Positions 1 to 7,857 of a stretch of DNA of 64,000 bases are shown in pieces; positions within the stretch are counted from its first letter, which is position 1; every line of letters starts with the position of its first letter. The notes under the pieces were generated by a model. That model was not told where the DNA came from, made no database searches, and saw only the letters and a list, made by a program, of their open reading frames with translations. The position numbers and the translations under genes are program-made. The stretch covers positions 806,001-870,000 of the forward strand of contig NZ_RHPJ01000002.1 in the NCBI RefSeq assembly GCF_004786095.1, given 5' to 3'. The DNA is from Serinibacter arcticus (GTDB lineage Bacteria > Actinomycetota > Actinomycetes > Actinomycetales > Beutenbergiaceae).

Positions 1-1382
1 CAGAGCCCCGCGAGCTCCGGCAGCAGGAGCTTCGCCGTCGTGAAGTAGATGATGAGGCCGGTGCCGTCCACGATCGTGGAGATCATCGGCCCCGAGACGA
101 CCGCCGGGTCCGCACGCAGCTTCTTCAGCAGCAGCGGGATCACGGAGGAGATCAGGCTGGACCACAGGACGATCGCCACCAGGGCGACGGCGACGGTCAG
201 CATCACGGGACCGCCCACGCCGAGCGTCCACGCGCGAACGATCCCGGCCAGCGCCATCGCGAGGGCGACCAGGAGGCCCGTGGCCATCTCCTTGCGCAGC
301 ACCCGCCCGACGTCGCGCAGCCGGACGTTGTCGGTCGACATCGCGCGGATCAGCGTCGTGGTGATCTGCGTGCCAGTGTTGCCGCCCGTCCCGATCAGCA
401 GCGGGATGAAGAACGCCAGCACGACGACGGCCTCGAGCTCGTCCTCGAACGCCTGCATCACGGTGCCGGTGTAGGCGGCCGCGAGGAACAGCACCAGCAG
501 CCACACGATGCGCTTGCGCCACAGCAGCAGGGGCGACGCGCGCAGGTACGGGACCTCCAGGGGCTGTGAACCGCCCTGGCGCTCGGCGTCCTCGGTCGCC
601 TCGACCTCGGCGATGTCGGAGGCATCGTCGGAGGTGAGGATGCCGAGGAGGCGACCGTCGTCGTCGACCACCGGCACGGCCAGGAGCCGGTGCGCGACGA
701 CGGTGCGGGCGGCCTCCTCCTGGTCCGTCAGCGGGCCGATGCTGACGACGTCCGGCTCGAGGAGGTCGGCGACGGCGGTGTCGGCGTCGGCGAGCACGAG
801 GTCGCGGAAGGAGACGACGCCCTCCAGCCGGCCCTCGGGGTCGACGGCGAAGACGTAAGCGCCGATGTGGGCGTCCTGCCGGAGCTTCGCCCGGTGGTCA
901 CGCACCTGGGCGATCGCCTCGGCCGCGGTCACGGACCGCCCGACGGTCAGCACGTCCGGCACCATGTGCGCCGCGGCCGACTCCGGCGGCCAGGTCAGCA
1001 GGTCGCGCAGCACGACGGCGTGCTCCGCCGGCATCGCGGTCAGGAGCCGTTCGCGCTCGTCCGCGTCGAGCTCGCGCAGGATCTCCGCGGCACGGTCGGA
1101 CTCGAGAGCGGCCAGCAGCTCCCCGCCGCGCGCGGCGGCCACGGTGCGGACGAGGTCGACGGCGACGTGCAGCGCGAGCGTGTCGGTGACCTCGGCGGCG
1201 ACCCCGACGGGCATCAGGTCCCCGAGACGCAGCAGCTCCCCGGGGTCGAGCTCGCCGAGCTGCTCCGACCGCAGCCGGGGGTCCTCGACGACGTCGAGCC
1301 AGAGGTCGATGGCCTTCGGGTTGCCGATGGCGATCGCCTGGCGGAGGTCGAGCGTCTGCGGTGTCTGCGGGGCGGGCGTCAC
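1..1382 (-). CDS. mgtE: MgtE-type magnesium transporter, 3' end outside the window
   Basis: Reading the complement from GTG at 1382 gives one open frame of about 460 codons to the window edge. The N-terminal third is a helical MgtE_N-like domain. Two CBS-type segments follow (for example VFAVDPEGRLEGVVSFRDLV and LLAVPVVDDDGRLLGILTSDDA). Then comes a membrane domain with the family signature PLLIGTGGNTGTQITTT, followed by further hydrophobic segments. MgtE proteins are homodimeric Mg2+ channels gated by Mg2+ binding in the N and CBS domains. A strong hairpin (1421-1456) separates it from rskA upstream. The GTG start is the least certain point: the purine-rich GAGGATGG lies about 12 bp upstream and no in-frame ATG lies nearby. 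Confidence 0.9.
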   Translation of the reverse strand, partial: MTPAPQTPQTLDLRQAIAIGNPKAIDLWLDVVEDPRLRSEQLGELDPGELLRLGDLMPVGVAAEVTDTLALHVAVDLVRTVAAARGGELLAALESDRAAEILRELDADERERLLTAMPAEHAVVLRDLLTWPPESAAAHMVPDVLTVGRSVTAAEAIAQVRDHRAKLRQDAHIGAYVFAVDPEGRLEGVVSFRDLVLADADTAVADLLEPDVVSIGPLTDQEEAARTVVAHRLLAVPVVDDDGRLLGILTSDDASDIAEVEATEDAERQGGSQPLEVPYLRASPLLLWRKRIVWLLVLFLAAAYTGTVMQAFEDELEAVVVLAFFIPLLIGTGGNTGTQITTTLIRAMSTDNVRLRDVGRVLRKEMATGLLVALAMALAGIVRAWTLGVGGPVMLTVAVALVAIVLWSSLISSVIPLLLKKLRADPAVVSGPMISTIVDGTGLIIYFTTAKLLLPELAGL

Positions 1383-1420
1383 GGGCCACCATCCTCGCCC
1401 ACGGGCTCGGGGATGCAGAA

Positions 1421-1456
1421 TCGGGGCCCGACGGCGATGTCGCCGTCGGACCCCGA
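1421..1456 (-). terminator. Hairpin terminator after rskA
   Basis: Two arms of about 17 bp with one C.A mismatch (1421-1437 and 1440-1456) and a tiny loop lie between the rskA stop and the mgtE start. No U tract follows, which is common in high-GC actinomycetes. It could limit read-through from sigK-rskA into mgtE. Confidence 0.6.
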
Positions 1457-1487
1457 CGCGGTGCTGCTGCTGTGACGTCCCGCCGGG

Positions 1488-2288
1488 TCAGATCCCCGCG
1501 AGGACGATGACCGGATCGGTCGTGGGGGCGTCGGAGCCGCCCTCGGGCTCGATGCTGACGGCGAGAACGTCGACCGGGACCTCGGCGGAGACGGTCGCGC
1601 TGACGCGGCCGTCGTTCAGCGCCAGGGTGCCGGCGGAGACCATGTGGTCGCCGTCCTGGCGCCAGAGCTGATAGGTGAGGCCGTCGCCCGGGTCGGGCAG
1701 ATCGCTCGCCGTGAAGACCGCCTCACCATCGGTGAGGACAGCGGCGGCGATGCCTCCGCCTGCGACGTCGCCCTGCACGAGCTGGGCGCCGGGCTGACGC
1801 ATCGCACTCTCGAGTGCGGACATCTGCTGCTCCACCTGCGTGGCCCGCTGATCGTTCTGGATCGCCAGCGTGGTCGGCACCGCGAGCGCACCGGCGACGA
1901 CCGCGGCGAGCGCGAACGACTGCCAGCGGGCGACGCCGTGGCGCCGCGGCTTGGGTGTCACGAACGCCGGGTGGGCGTTCGTGTCCTCGACCTCGTGGGA
2001 CGGGAGCGGCGCCGTCGGGTGGGACTCACCCGACCGAGGCGCCTCGCGAGCGATGATCGCCAGGACGTCGGCGCGCAGCGCCGGCGGTGGAGCGGCGGCG
2101 ACGGAGCCGGCCAGCAGCGCCGTCGTCTCGCGCAGACCGCGGGCTTCGAGCGCGAGCTCGGGGTCGGCGGCGATCGCGCGCTCCACGACGGAACGCTCGT
2201 GGTCGTCGACGGCGTCCAGCGCCCAGGCGGCCAGCAGGTCGTGAGCGTTCACGGGCTCGTCGTCAGGATGGTTCGCGTGACTGGTCAT
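1488..2288 (-). CDS. rskA: Anti-sigma-K factor RskA-like membrane protein
   Basis: 266 aa. The N-terminal cytoplasmic helical region (about 13-75, starting NAHDLLAAWALDAVDDHE) matches the sigma-binding part of RskA proteins, but no HxxxCxxC zinc motif is present. One membrane helix lies around 123-143. The extracytoplasmic C-terminal part (about 165-266) has the RskA C-domain pattern, including GLTYQLWRQDGDHMVSAGTL. It should hold SigK inactive until proteolysed after an envelope signal. Its start overlaps the sigK stop by 4 bp (ATGA), so the two are translationally coupled. Confidence 0.88.
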   Translation of the reverse strand: MTSHANHPDDEPVNAHDLLAAWALDAVDDHERSVVERAIAADPELALEARGLRETTALLAGSVAAAPPPALRADVLAIIAREAPRSGESHPTAPLPSHEVEDTNAHPAFVTPKPRRHGVARWQSFALAAVVAGALAVPTTLAIQNDQRATQVEQQMSALESAMRQPGAQLVQGDVAGGGIAAAVLTDGEAVFTASDLPDPGDGLTYQLWRQDGDHMVSAGTLALNDGRVSATVSAEVPVDVLAVSIEPEGGSDAPTTDPVIVLAGI

Positions 2289-2857
2289 CGCGCCCCCAAG
2301 CAGAGGCGAAGGCGGGTGAGGCCGTCGCGGATTCGACTCTTGACGGTGGGGAGGGCGGCGGCGAGGCGGTCGGCGACCTCGCGGTAGGTCAGGCCCTCCC
2401 AGTAGGCGAGGAGGACCGATTCGCGCTGGGTGTCGGTCAGTCCTTGCATGCAGTGGGCGACACGGTCGGCGTCGGCGCGGCGGAGCACTTCGTCACTCAC
2501 CTCGTCCACCTCCCGTACGTAGCTGCGGACGGCGTCCTGCTCGTCCCGTGTTCGTGTGGCCTGGACCGAGCGGACCCGGTCGACCGCTCGGCGGTGGGCC
2601 ATGGTGGCGAGCCAGGCCTTGGCTGATCCTCGGTCGGCGTCGAAGGCTGCTGCGGTGCGCCAGGCTTCGAGCATGACGTCCTGCAGGGTCTCCGCCGCCA
2701 GGTCGGGGTCGCGCAGGACCCGCAGGCACGTGCCGTAGACCATCGGGCTCGCCGCGTCGTAGACCTGCGCGAACGCCGCCTGGTCCCCGTCCGCGCTCGC
2801 TCGAAGGAGCGACGCGAGCCGTGCGGCGTCGTCGTGGCTTGTTGCGGAGGTGGTCAT
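2285..2857 (-). CDS. sigK: ECF RNA polymerase sigma factor SigK-like
   Basis: 190 aa. Sigma-70 region 2 spans about 27-95 (core AAETLQDVMLEAWRTAAAFD). Region 4 spans about 130-185, with the helix-turn-helix LTYREVADRLAAALPTVKSRI. The adjacent rskA marks it as the SigK type. I chose ATG 2857 because it puts the conserved core at the usual distance. An in-frame GTG at 2899 has a better AAGGA site and remains possible. The longest open frame would run into the tRNA-Lys gene and is not credible. A SigK-like promoter lies at 2919-2945, suggesting autoregulation. Confidence 0.88.
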   Translation of the reverse strand: MTTSATSHDDAARLASLLRASADGDQAAFAQVYDAASPMVYGTCLRVLRDPDLAAETLQDVMLEAWRTAAAFDADRGSAKAWLATMAHRRAVDRVRSVQATRTRDEQDAVRSYVREVDEVSDEVLRRADADRVAHCMQGLTDTQRESVLLAYWEGLTYREVADRLAAALPTVKSRIRDGLTRLRLCLGAR

Positions 2858-2918
2858 CAGGGAAGAGTCTGCCCCACATCGGCTGCTCCTTCCTGTCACG
2901 GGATCCTTGTCACGTGGG

Positions 2919-2945
2919 GTTCGGAGCGGTAGAGGGGCCGGATGG
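2919..2945 (-). promoter_or_regulatory. Candidate SigK-dependent promoter of sigK-rskA
   Basis: On the minus strand CCATCC (2945-2940) and CCGAAC (2924-2919) are separated by 15 bp and lie about 60 bp before the sigK start. They resemble the CCATCC / CCGAAT elements I recall for mycobacterial SigK promoters, though the spacer here looks short. Confidence 0.5.
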
Positions 2946-2990
2946 GTCTCCGTGGAGAGCAGTTTCCGACGACGACGACGCCGTGCGCGG

Positions 2991-3066
2991 TGGTAGGCCC
3001 CGTGGGACTCGAACCCACAACCCACGGATTAAAAGTCCGCTGCTCTGCCAGTTGAGCTAGAGGCCC
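2991..3066 (-). tRNA. tRNA-Lys (anticodon UUU)
   Basis: A complete cloverleaf can be folded on the minus strand. The 7-bp acceptor opens with a G.U pair, the anticodon stem is GCGGA/TCCGT around loop CTTTTAA, and the T arm is GTGGG/CCCAC with TTCGAGT. The discriminator base is A, followed by an encoded CCA (2993-2991). The gap at 3067-3271 upstream holds a 12-bp palindrome at 3099-3110 and a weak TAGCCT element at 3137-3132, and no gene. Confidence 0.95.
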
Positions 3067-3271
3067 GGGGCCAGCGGGTCGTGACTGGGACAAACCCTCG
3101 AGAGATCTCGCGGCAGCTGGCGCCCGGCACCAGGCTACGCGGAGCCGACTCGGGCTTCATCGCGTCCGAGTGACCAGCTCGAGGTGACCCGCGACGGTCG
3201 AACCGTTGCCGCGTGCGGGTTCGATATCCTTGACGCGGTCGTTCGACCCGCCCCAGTTCTGAAGGAGCAGC

Positions 3272-3676
3272 GTGCCGTTTCGCAGCAAGGAGACGTTGGA
3301 GCGCTGGCTCGAGGAGTTCTCCCCGTCCCTCGCGGCAGGTCGGCCCGCACGCGTGGTCGTTCACGACGGGCCGATAGGCGCCGACACCGGTCTCGTCGTC
3401 GTCCCTCTCCTGAACGCCACCACCTCGGTGCACGTCATGCCGGTCGCACCGGGTGGGGCGCGCTACCAGGTGACGATCGAACCGCAGCTCGACGAGACCG
3501 TTCTGAGCGGACAGGAGCTGCGCGAGCTCGCGGGAGAGCTTCTCGTCGCGGCAGAGCTGTGCGAGTACCTCGAGGTCAGATCGGTGCAGCACCTGGATCA
3601 GTTCCCCTGGTCCGAGATCGCCCCGGTCGTGGAGTTCGAGCTGACCAACGACGACACCTCGGGCCGCTCGCTCTAG
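3272..3676 (+). CDS. Conserved hypothetical acidic protein
   Basis: 134 aa, soluble, no signal or membrane segment. I do not recognise a named domain. A mixed alpha/beta pattern runs throughout: an amphipathic N-terminal helix (KETLERWLEEFSPSL), then strands such as VVVPLLNATTSVHVMPV. It starts at GTG with a good AAGGAG site 9 bp upstream. It stands alone between the tRNA gene and the Asp23 cluster, so context says little. The 212-bp gap after it (3677-3888) holds no gene. Confidence 0.7.
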   Translation: MPFRSKETLERWLEEFSPSLAAGRPARVVVHDGPIGADTGLVVVPLLNATTSVHVMPVAPGGARYQVTIEPQLDETVLSGQELRELAGELLVAAELCEYLEVRSVQHLDQFPWSEIAPVVEFELTNDDTSGRSL

Positions 3677-3888
3677 ACGCCGCGCCCGCCCGCGCCGACC
3701 TGCACCGCGCGTGCGGAGTGCTCGCCGAGGTCGCGGACCCCTCCCTCCGCGCGGCCCGGGTCGATGCGGCTGCCCGGGTCGGTGCGAGGTCCCAAAACTT
3801 TCTCGTTCCGACGCGTGACGGTCGGCATCCTCGTGGCGTCCTTACCTGTGTCCGCGTTTCACAGGAGCAGTACGAAGGAGAGCTCACC

Positions 3889-4392
3889 ATGTCGCAGCCC
3901 CAGGTCCCCGCCACCGGCGAGGAGCGCCGCGTCCGCGAGGGCGCGCAGGACGAGAACGAGCGCACGGAGAACGAGCGCAAGGAGTTCGACGCCCTGCACA
4001 CCGAGCACGGCGACACGAGCGTCGCCGAGAGCGTCGTGGCGAAGATCGCCGGGATGGCGACCCGCGAGGTCGCCGGTGTCTACGCGATGGGCAACGCCGC
4101 GCGCCGTGCGGTCAACGCGCTCGCGCAGCGCATCCCGGGCAGCCAGACCAACGTGACCGGCGGCGTCTCCGTGGAGAAGGGCGAGACGCAGACCGCGGTC
4201 GAGATCGCGATCGTCCTGGAGTACGGCGAGTCCGTCGTCCAGGTCAGCGAGCAGATCCGGGAGAACGTCATCCAGGCCGTCGAGTACGGCACCGGCCTGG
4301 AGGTCGTGGCGGTCAACATCAACGTCACCGACGTCCACCTCCCCGACGACGACGACCAGCGTGACACCTCGGAGCAGGCCGACCTGCGCTGA
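3889..4392 (+). CDS. Asp23/Gls24 family envelope stress protein, first copy
   Basis: 167 aa. A charged linker of about 45 residues precedes an Asp23 domain (about 48-155) with SVAESVVAKIAGMATREVAGVYAM and VEIAIVLEYGESVVQVSEQI. Asp23 proteins are abundant cytoplasmic proteins tethered to the membrane by AmaP-type anchors, and they affect cell-wall stress tolerance. The start ATG has GAAGGAG 8 bp upstream. It heads the cluster continuing through DUF2273-like, second Asp23, DUF6286-like and AmaP-like genes. A hairpin at 4408-4440 follows, so this first gene may be expressed at a higher level than the rest. Confidence 0.88.
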   Translation: MSQPQVPATGEERRVREGAQDENERTENERKEFDALHTEHGDTSVAESVVAKIAGMATREVAGVYAMGNAARRAVNALAQRIPGSQTNVTGGVSVEKGETQTAVEIAIVLEYGESVVQVSEQIRENVIQAVEYGTGLEVVAVNINVTDVHLPDDDDQRDTSEQADLR

Positions 4393-4407
4393 CGCGTCAC
4401 CCCTCGG

Positions 4408-4440
4408 CGGAGCGGGCGTCCACCCCTGGCGCCCGCTCCG
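4408..4440 (+). terminator. Intra-operon hairpin after the first Asp23 gene
   Basis: A perfect 11-bp GC stem (4408-4418 with 4430-4440) and an 11-nt loop lie between two genes of the same direction. Partial termination or 3'-end protection of the first cistron is the likely role. Confidence 0.5.
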
Positions 4441-4486
4441 TCCCCCGGCCGGTCGGCCGATCATTCCGTCCAGTGATAGGAACCCC

Positions 4487-4669
4487 ATGTCTCGCACCAA
4501 CCTCGGCCTCGCCGTCGGCCTCGTCCTCGGACTGACCGCCGCCTTCGGGTCGTTCGCCGCCTTCATCACCGTGCTGGCCTTCGGCGCGGTCGGCCTCATC
4601 GTCGGCCTCGCGCTCGACGGCAGGGTCGACGTCCAGGGCATGCTCGGCCGGGCCTCCGAGAAGCGATGA
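4487..4669 (+). CDS. Small DUF2273-like membrane peptide of the Asp23 cluster
   Basis: 60 aa, with two closely spaced hydrophobic segments (about 6-24 and 27-43) and a short charged tail ending in GRASEKR. Small two-helix proteins of this kind (DUF2273) accompany Asp23 and AmaP genes in many Gram-positive bacteria. Assignment rests on size, topology and position. It overlaps the next gene by 4 bp (ATGA). ATG is preceded by GATAGGAA, a usable ribosome site. Confidence 0.65.
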   Translation: MSRTNLGLAVGLVLGLTAAFGSFAAFITVLAFGAVGLIVGLALDGRVDVQGMLGRASEKR

Positions 4670-5082
4670 CCGCCCTCGCACCGGCGAGCGCGCGCCCCGG
4701 CGGCGACTCGCGGTCGCGCGGCACGCTGACGCTCTCCGACGGCGTCGTGGAGAAGATCGCCTCGCAGGTCGTCGCCGAGGTGAGCGACACCTACGGCACA
4801 TCCCGCGGGCTGCTCGGCTGGCGCGACCGCGTCGGTTCGACGGTCCGCCCGGCGGTCGACGTCGACCTCCACGCCGACTTCGTCGACCTCAGCATCTCCG
4901 TGGGCCTGGTCTTCCCCGTCTCGCTCCGCTCGGCCGCCGACACGATCCGTGACCGCGTCCAGCAGCGCGTCGGCGACCTCACCGGGGTGCCCGTGCGACG
5001 GGTCGACGTCCGCATCACCGGTCTTCGTGCCGGTGCGGACGGCCGGTCCGGCGGACCCGACCCCGACAGGGAGCTGCGATGA
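4666..5082 (+). CDS. Asp23/Gls24 family protein, second copy
   Basis: 138 aa. The Asp23 domain occupies about 20-125, opening with LTLSDGVVEKIASQVVAEVSDTYG and closing with the strand-rich GVPVRRVDVRITGL. The copy is shorter and more divergent than the first. Overlaps of 4 bp on both sides (with 4487-4669 and 5079-5636) show tight coupling. Cytoplasmic, probably recruited to the membrane by the two anchors that follow. Confidence 0.82.
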   Translation: MTALAPASARPGGDSRSRGTLTLSDGVVEKIASQVVAEVSDTYGTSRGLLGWRDRVGSTVRPAVDVDLHADFVDLSISVGLVFPVSLRSAADTIRDRVQQRVGDLTGVPVRRVDVRITGLRAGADGRSGGPDPDRELR

Positions 5083-5636
5083 GCGCCACCCAGCTCCGCA
5101 GGCGCCCCAGCCGCGGCGTCCCCGCGACCCTCGTGGCGCTGATCGTCCTGGCGGTCTCCGTCCTCGCCACGACGGCGGCCGTCACCCGTCTCGCCTCGAG
5201 CGACTGGCCCTCGTGGGCCACCGGTCCGGCCCGAGCGGTGGCCCAGCAGTCCTGGGGCGCGACCCCGGTGATCGCCGCGGCCGTCGTCGGCGTCGTGCTC
5301 GGCGTCGTGCTGCTGCTCGCGGCGCTCGTACCCGGTCGCCGCAGCGGTGTGCCGGTGGACCTGAGCGTGACGAACGCCGAGGTGTCCGAGGTCGTCATCA
5401 CGCAGCGCGGCGTCGCGAGGCTCGCGGCGGCCGCTGCGGACGAGGTCGACGGCGTGGAGAGCGTCGACGTCAGCGTCTCCACCCGACTGGTGCGGGTCGA
5501 GGTCGTGACCGCCTCGCGGTCCGACGTCGAGTCCGTGCGTTCCGCCGTGCAGGCCAGCGTCGAGGACCGCCTCGACGTGCTGGGCTCCGGACCCGTGTGC
5601 GAGGTCCGGACCCGCGTTCGTTCGAGGGAGTCCTGA
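5079..5636 (+). CDS. DUF6286-like two-helix membrane protein of the Asp23 cluster
   Basis: 185 aa. Two membrane helices (about 15-37 and 62-86) flank a short extracytoplasmic loop. They are followed by a cytoplasmic alpha/beta domain of about 95 residues whose pattern (GVARLAAAAADEVDGVESVDVSVS) resembles an Asp23-type fold. The likely role is to anchor Asp23 proteins at the membrane. It is coupled to its neighbours by overlapping stop/start codons. The DUF assignment is from pattern and context. Confidence 0.65.
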   Translation: MSATQLRRRPSRGVPATLVALIVLAVSVLATTAAVTRLASSDWPSWATGPARAVAQQSWGATPVIAAAVVGVVLGVVLLLAALVPGRRSGVPVDLSVTNAEVSEVVITQRGVARLAAAAADEVDGVESVDVSVSTRLVRVEVVTASRSDVESVRSAVQASVEDRLDVLGSGPVCEVRTRVRSRES

Positions 5637-6244
5637 TGCGCCACACGCCCGCTCGTCTCAACCGGACCTGGCTCGCCGTCGTCGGCCTCGTGCTGCTCGT
5701 GCTCGGCGTCCTCGCGCTCGGGCTGGCCACCGGCTGGTGGTCGTCCCTGCTCTCGGGTGACGTGGCCGAGGGGCTGCCGGGCCGCGACGCGCCGCTGGCT
5801 CCGGACACCTCGGTGTTCGAGGCGGCCTGGGTCGCTCCCGCGGTGGCCGTGGTCGGTGTCGTCCTCGCGCTGGCGTGCCTCGGTTGGCTCATCGCCCAGA
5901 TCCCGCGCCGGCACGAGGCCAAGGACCTGCGGCTGCACACGTCCTCCCTCACGGGTCTGACCACGTGCGAGCCGTCGGTCCTCACCGATGCCGTCGCGGA
6001 GCAGGCGACCTCCATCGCCGGGGTCGGTTCCGCCGACGCCGTGCTGCGGGGCAGCGCCCGCACGCCCGACCTCACGCTGCGCCTCGTGGTGGACGACCGC
6101 GCGGACGTCGGCGAGGTGCTCCGCCGGGCGGACACGGTGGCCGCCGCCTCGGCCGTCACGGCGCTGGACGTCCGCCTGGCACGGCTGGGAGTCCTCGTCG
6201 ACGTCCAGCGCACGCAGCGGACGCACGACCGCATCACGGTCTGA
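5636..6244 (+). CDS. amaP: Alkaline shock response membrane anchor, AmaP-like
   Basis: 202 aa. Helices at about 12-32 and 64-88 enclose a 30-residue outside loop. The remaining 110 residues are cytoplasmic, with the conserved tail pattern VTALDVRLARLGVLVDVQ. AmaP tethers Asp23 to the membrane in firmicutes, and this protein occupies the same place in the operon. The start ATG overlaps the preceding TGA by one base. Confidence 0.7.
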   Translation: MRHTPARLNRTWLAVVGLVLLVLGVLALGLATGWWSSLLSGDVAEGLPGRDAPLAPDTSVFEAAWVAPAVAVVGVVLALACLGWLIAQIPRRHEAKDLRLHTSSLTGLTTCEPSVLTDAVAEQATSIAGVGSADAVLRGSARTPDLTLRLVVDDRADVGEVLRRADTVAAASAVTALDVRLARLGVLVDVQRTQRTHDRITV

Positions 6245-6289
6245 CACGACCGTCCCACACCCTCATCCATCCACCACGACAGGAACGAC

Positions 6290-6457
6290 ATGATCGCCAG
6301 AGTGATGACACGCCTCGTGAGCTGGGGCCTGCGGGCCCTCGGGACGGTGCTGAACCGCGCCGGCCACCTCGTCCGCCGCACCGGCGGTCGCCCGGGAACG
6401 ACGGGTCGTCCGACCCACCCCGAGCAGTCGGACGGGTCCGTTCCCCCGAAGCGGTAG
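6290..6457 (+). CDS. Short basic amphipathic peptide downstream of AmaP
   Basis: 55 aa. ATG at 6290 has CAGGAA upstream and TAG ends at 6457. The first 30 residues (MIARVMTRLVSWGLRALGTV onward) form a basic amphipathic or weakly hydrophobic helix suited to lying on the membrane. The tail is Pro/Gly/Thr-rich. Unrecognised. Codon use fits a real gene and it sits 45 bp after amaP in the same direction. Confidence 0.5.
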   Translation: MIARVMTRLVSWGLRALGTVLNRAGHLVRRTGGRPGTTGRPTHPEQSDGSVPPKR

Positions 6458-6565
6458 CGGCGCGCCGACCGGGGTCGACGGCCGGGGGCACCCGACGGAT
6501 GCCGTGACAGCCGAACCCCGACGCGAGAGGGTGGACGACAGGGACGACGGGAGAGGGGGCCGAGG

Positions 6566-7213
6566 ATGAGCGAGTCCGGGACGGACACGGACGCGGGTGA
6601 CGACGCCGGTCACGTCGGCAACGCTCGTCGCCAGGTGGCCGACCTGCCGGAGGCGATGATCGTCGGCCGGGCGCAGGACGGGGATCTGGCGGCGTTCGAG
6701 GAGCTGAACCGGCGCTACCAGGGTCCGCTGTACCGGCTGGCCGTGCGTCTCCTCGCGGACCGCGGCGAGGCGGAGGACGCGCTGCAGGACACGATGGTGG
6801 CGGTGTGGCGCAAGCTGCCGTCCCTGACCGAGCTGCCGGCGTTCCACGGCTGGATCTACCAGATCATGACGCGGCGGTGCATGTCCGTGCTCCGGACCCG
6901 CGCGCGCCGCAGCACCGATCCGGTGGATGCCGACGATATGGCCGAGCTCACCGGGGACCGCTCGGTTCTCGGCAACGGCTCCGGGTACTCCGACCCGGCC
7001 GCGGCCACCGAGTACGCCGAGCAGCTGCGCGGTCTGAACGAGGAGCTGGCGAACCTGCCGGACGAGCAGCGCGCGTGCTGGGTGCTGCGGGAGTTCCACG
7101 AGCTCAGCTATCCCGAGATCGCCTACGCGATGAATCTGCCCGTATCGACGGTGCGCGGCAGGATCGCTCGGGCACGGCAGAACCTGGCGAGAGGAATGGA
7201 AGCATGGCGATGA
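6566..7213 (+). CDS. ECF-type RNA polymerase sigma factor
   Basis: 215 aa. Region 2 covers about 45-115 (YRLAVRLLADRGEAEDALQDTMVAVWRKL). Region 4 covers about 150-210 (LPDEQRACWVLREFHELSYPEIAYAMNLPVSTVRGRIARAR). The first 28 residues are an acidic, probably disordered extension. It is preceded by a purine-rich GGGAGAGGGGGCCGAGG site. The next gene starts inside its last codons and encodes a protein with a ZAS-type zinc motif, so this is an ECF sigma/anti-sigma pair inside an Asp23 cluster. It probably transcribes the cluster, but I could not define its promoter motif. Confidence 0.9.
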   Translation: MSESGTDTDAGDDAGHVGNARRQVADLPEAMIVGRAQDGDLAAFEELNRRYQGPLYRLAVRLLADRGEAEDALQDTMVAVWRKLPSLTELPAFHGWIYQIMTRRCMSVLRTRARRSTDPVDADDMAELTGDRSVLGNGSGYSDPAAATEYAEQLRGLNEELANLPDEQRACWVLREFHELSYPEIAYAMNLPVSTVRGRIARARQNLARGMEAWR

Positions 7214-7857
7214 GCGAGCGTTCCACCAGCCGCCTGGCCTGCGGTCGTGACATCGACGAGGTCTGGGAGCGGATCGAGTCCCCGCCCGACGAGCACGAGC
7301 TCGAGTGCCCCCACTGCCGCAACGCGCGGTCGGACCTGGGCAACCTGGCTCGGCTGACCGCGTCCCAGCGGGACGAGGAGCGGGTCGACCCCGACCTGGA
7401 ACCGGATCCCGCGATCCTGGGTCGGATCATGGCCATCGCCCGCGCCGAGGTGCGACGGGGCCGGCAGCTCCCGCTCGACGAGCCCGACGCCGAGGGTCCG
7501 GTCGCCGAGCTGACGGTGAGCGAGCAGGCGGTCTCGGCGAGCGCCCGCCGGGCGGGCGACGCCGTCGACGGCGTGCAGGTCGAGCGGTGCGAGGTCGTCC
7601 TGGTGCCGGGTGGCGGAAGCCCCGCGGTCTCGGGCAGCGTCGGGTCCGGCCCCGGTGGGCCGGGGGTCCCCGAGTCCTACCGCGCGAGCCGACCGTCGAT
7701 CGTGGACGTGACGCTGCAGGTCAGCGTCTCCATCGCCCTGTCGATCCCGGAGGTGGCCCGCGAGATGCGCAGCAACGTGATGAGGAGAGTGAACGACGAG
7801 GTGGGTATCGACGTCAGGCGCATTCACATCGACGTGAGGGATGCGCACGATGACTGA
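7204..7857 (+). CDS. Zinc anti-sigma (ZAS) motif fused to an Asp23-like domain
   Basis: 217 aa. The N-terminal 45 residues carry C13 and then H31-x3-C35-x2-C38 (DEHELECPHC), the zinc-binding H-x3-C-x2-C motif of ZAS anti-sigma factors. The segment LACGRDIDEVWERIESPPDE lies before it. The C-terminal half (about 95-217) has the alternating strand/helix pattern of Asp23 proteins, ending in VGIDVRRIHIDVRDAHDD. There is no membrane helix. It overlaps the sigma gene by 10 bp. I infer it binds the sigma factor and is itself sensed or recruited through Asp23 partners. ATG 7210 is an alternative start. Confidence 0.72.
   Translation: MAMSERSTSRLACGRDIDEVWERIESPPDEHELECPHCRNARSDLGNLARLTASQRDEERVDPDLEPDPAILGRIMAIARAEVRRGRQLPLDEPDAEGPVAELTVSEQAVSASARRAGDAVDGVQVERCEVVLVPGGGSPAVSGSVGSGPGGPGVPESYRASRPSIVDVTLQVSVSIALSIPEVAREMRSNVMRRVNDEVGIDVRRIHIDVRDAHDD

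Noticed and set aside
898-1392. 164-codon minus frame
   Set aside because: Arg/Ala-rich shadow; the mgtE frame one phase away carries CBS and membrane motifs.
1383-1487. Possible Mg2+ riboswitch before mgtE
   Set aside because: The 105-bp gap holds only the rskA terminator; too short for an M-box and no fitting helices seen.
2493-2879. ATG at 2879 with a good AAGGAG site
   Set aside because: It opens a frame that is out of phase with sigK and has no protein-like sequence.
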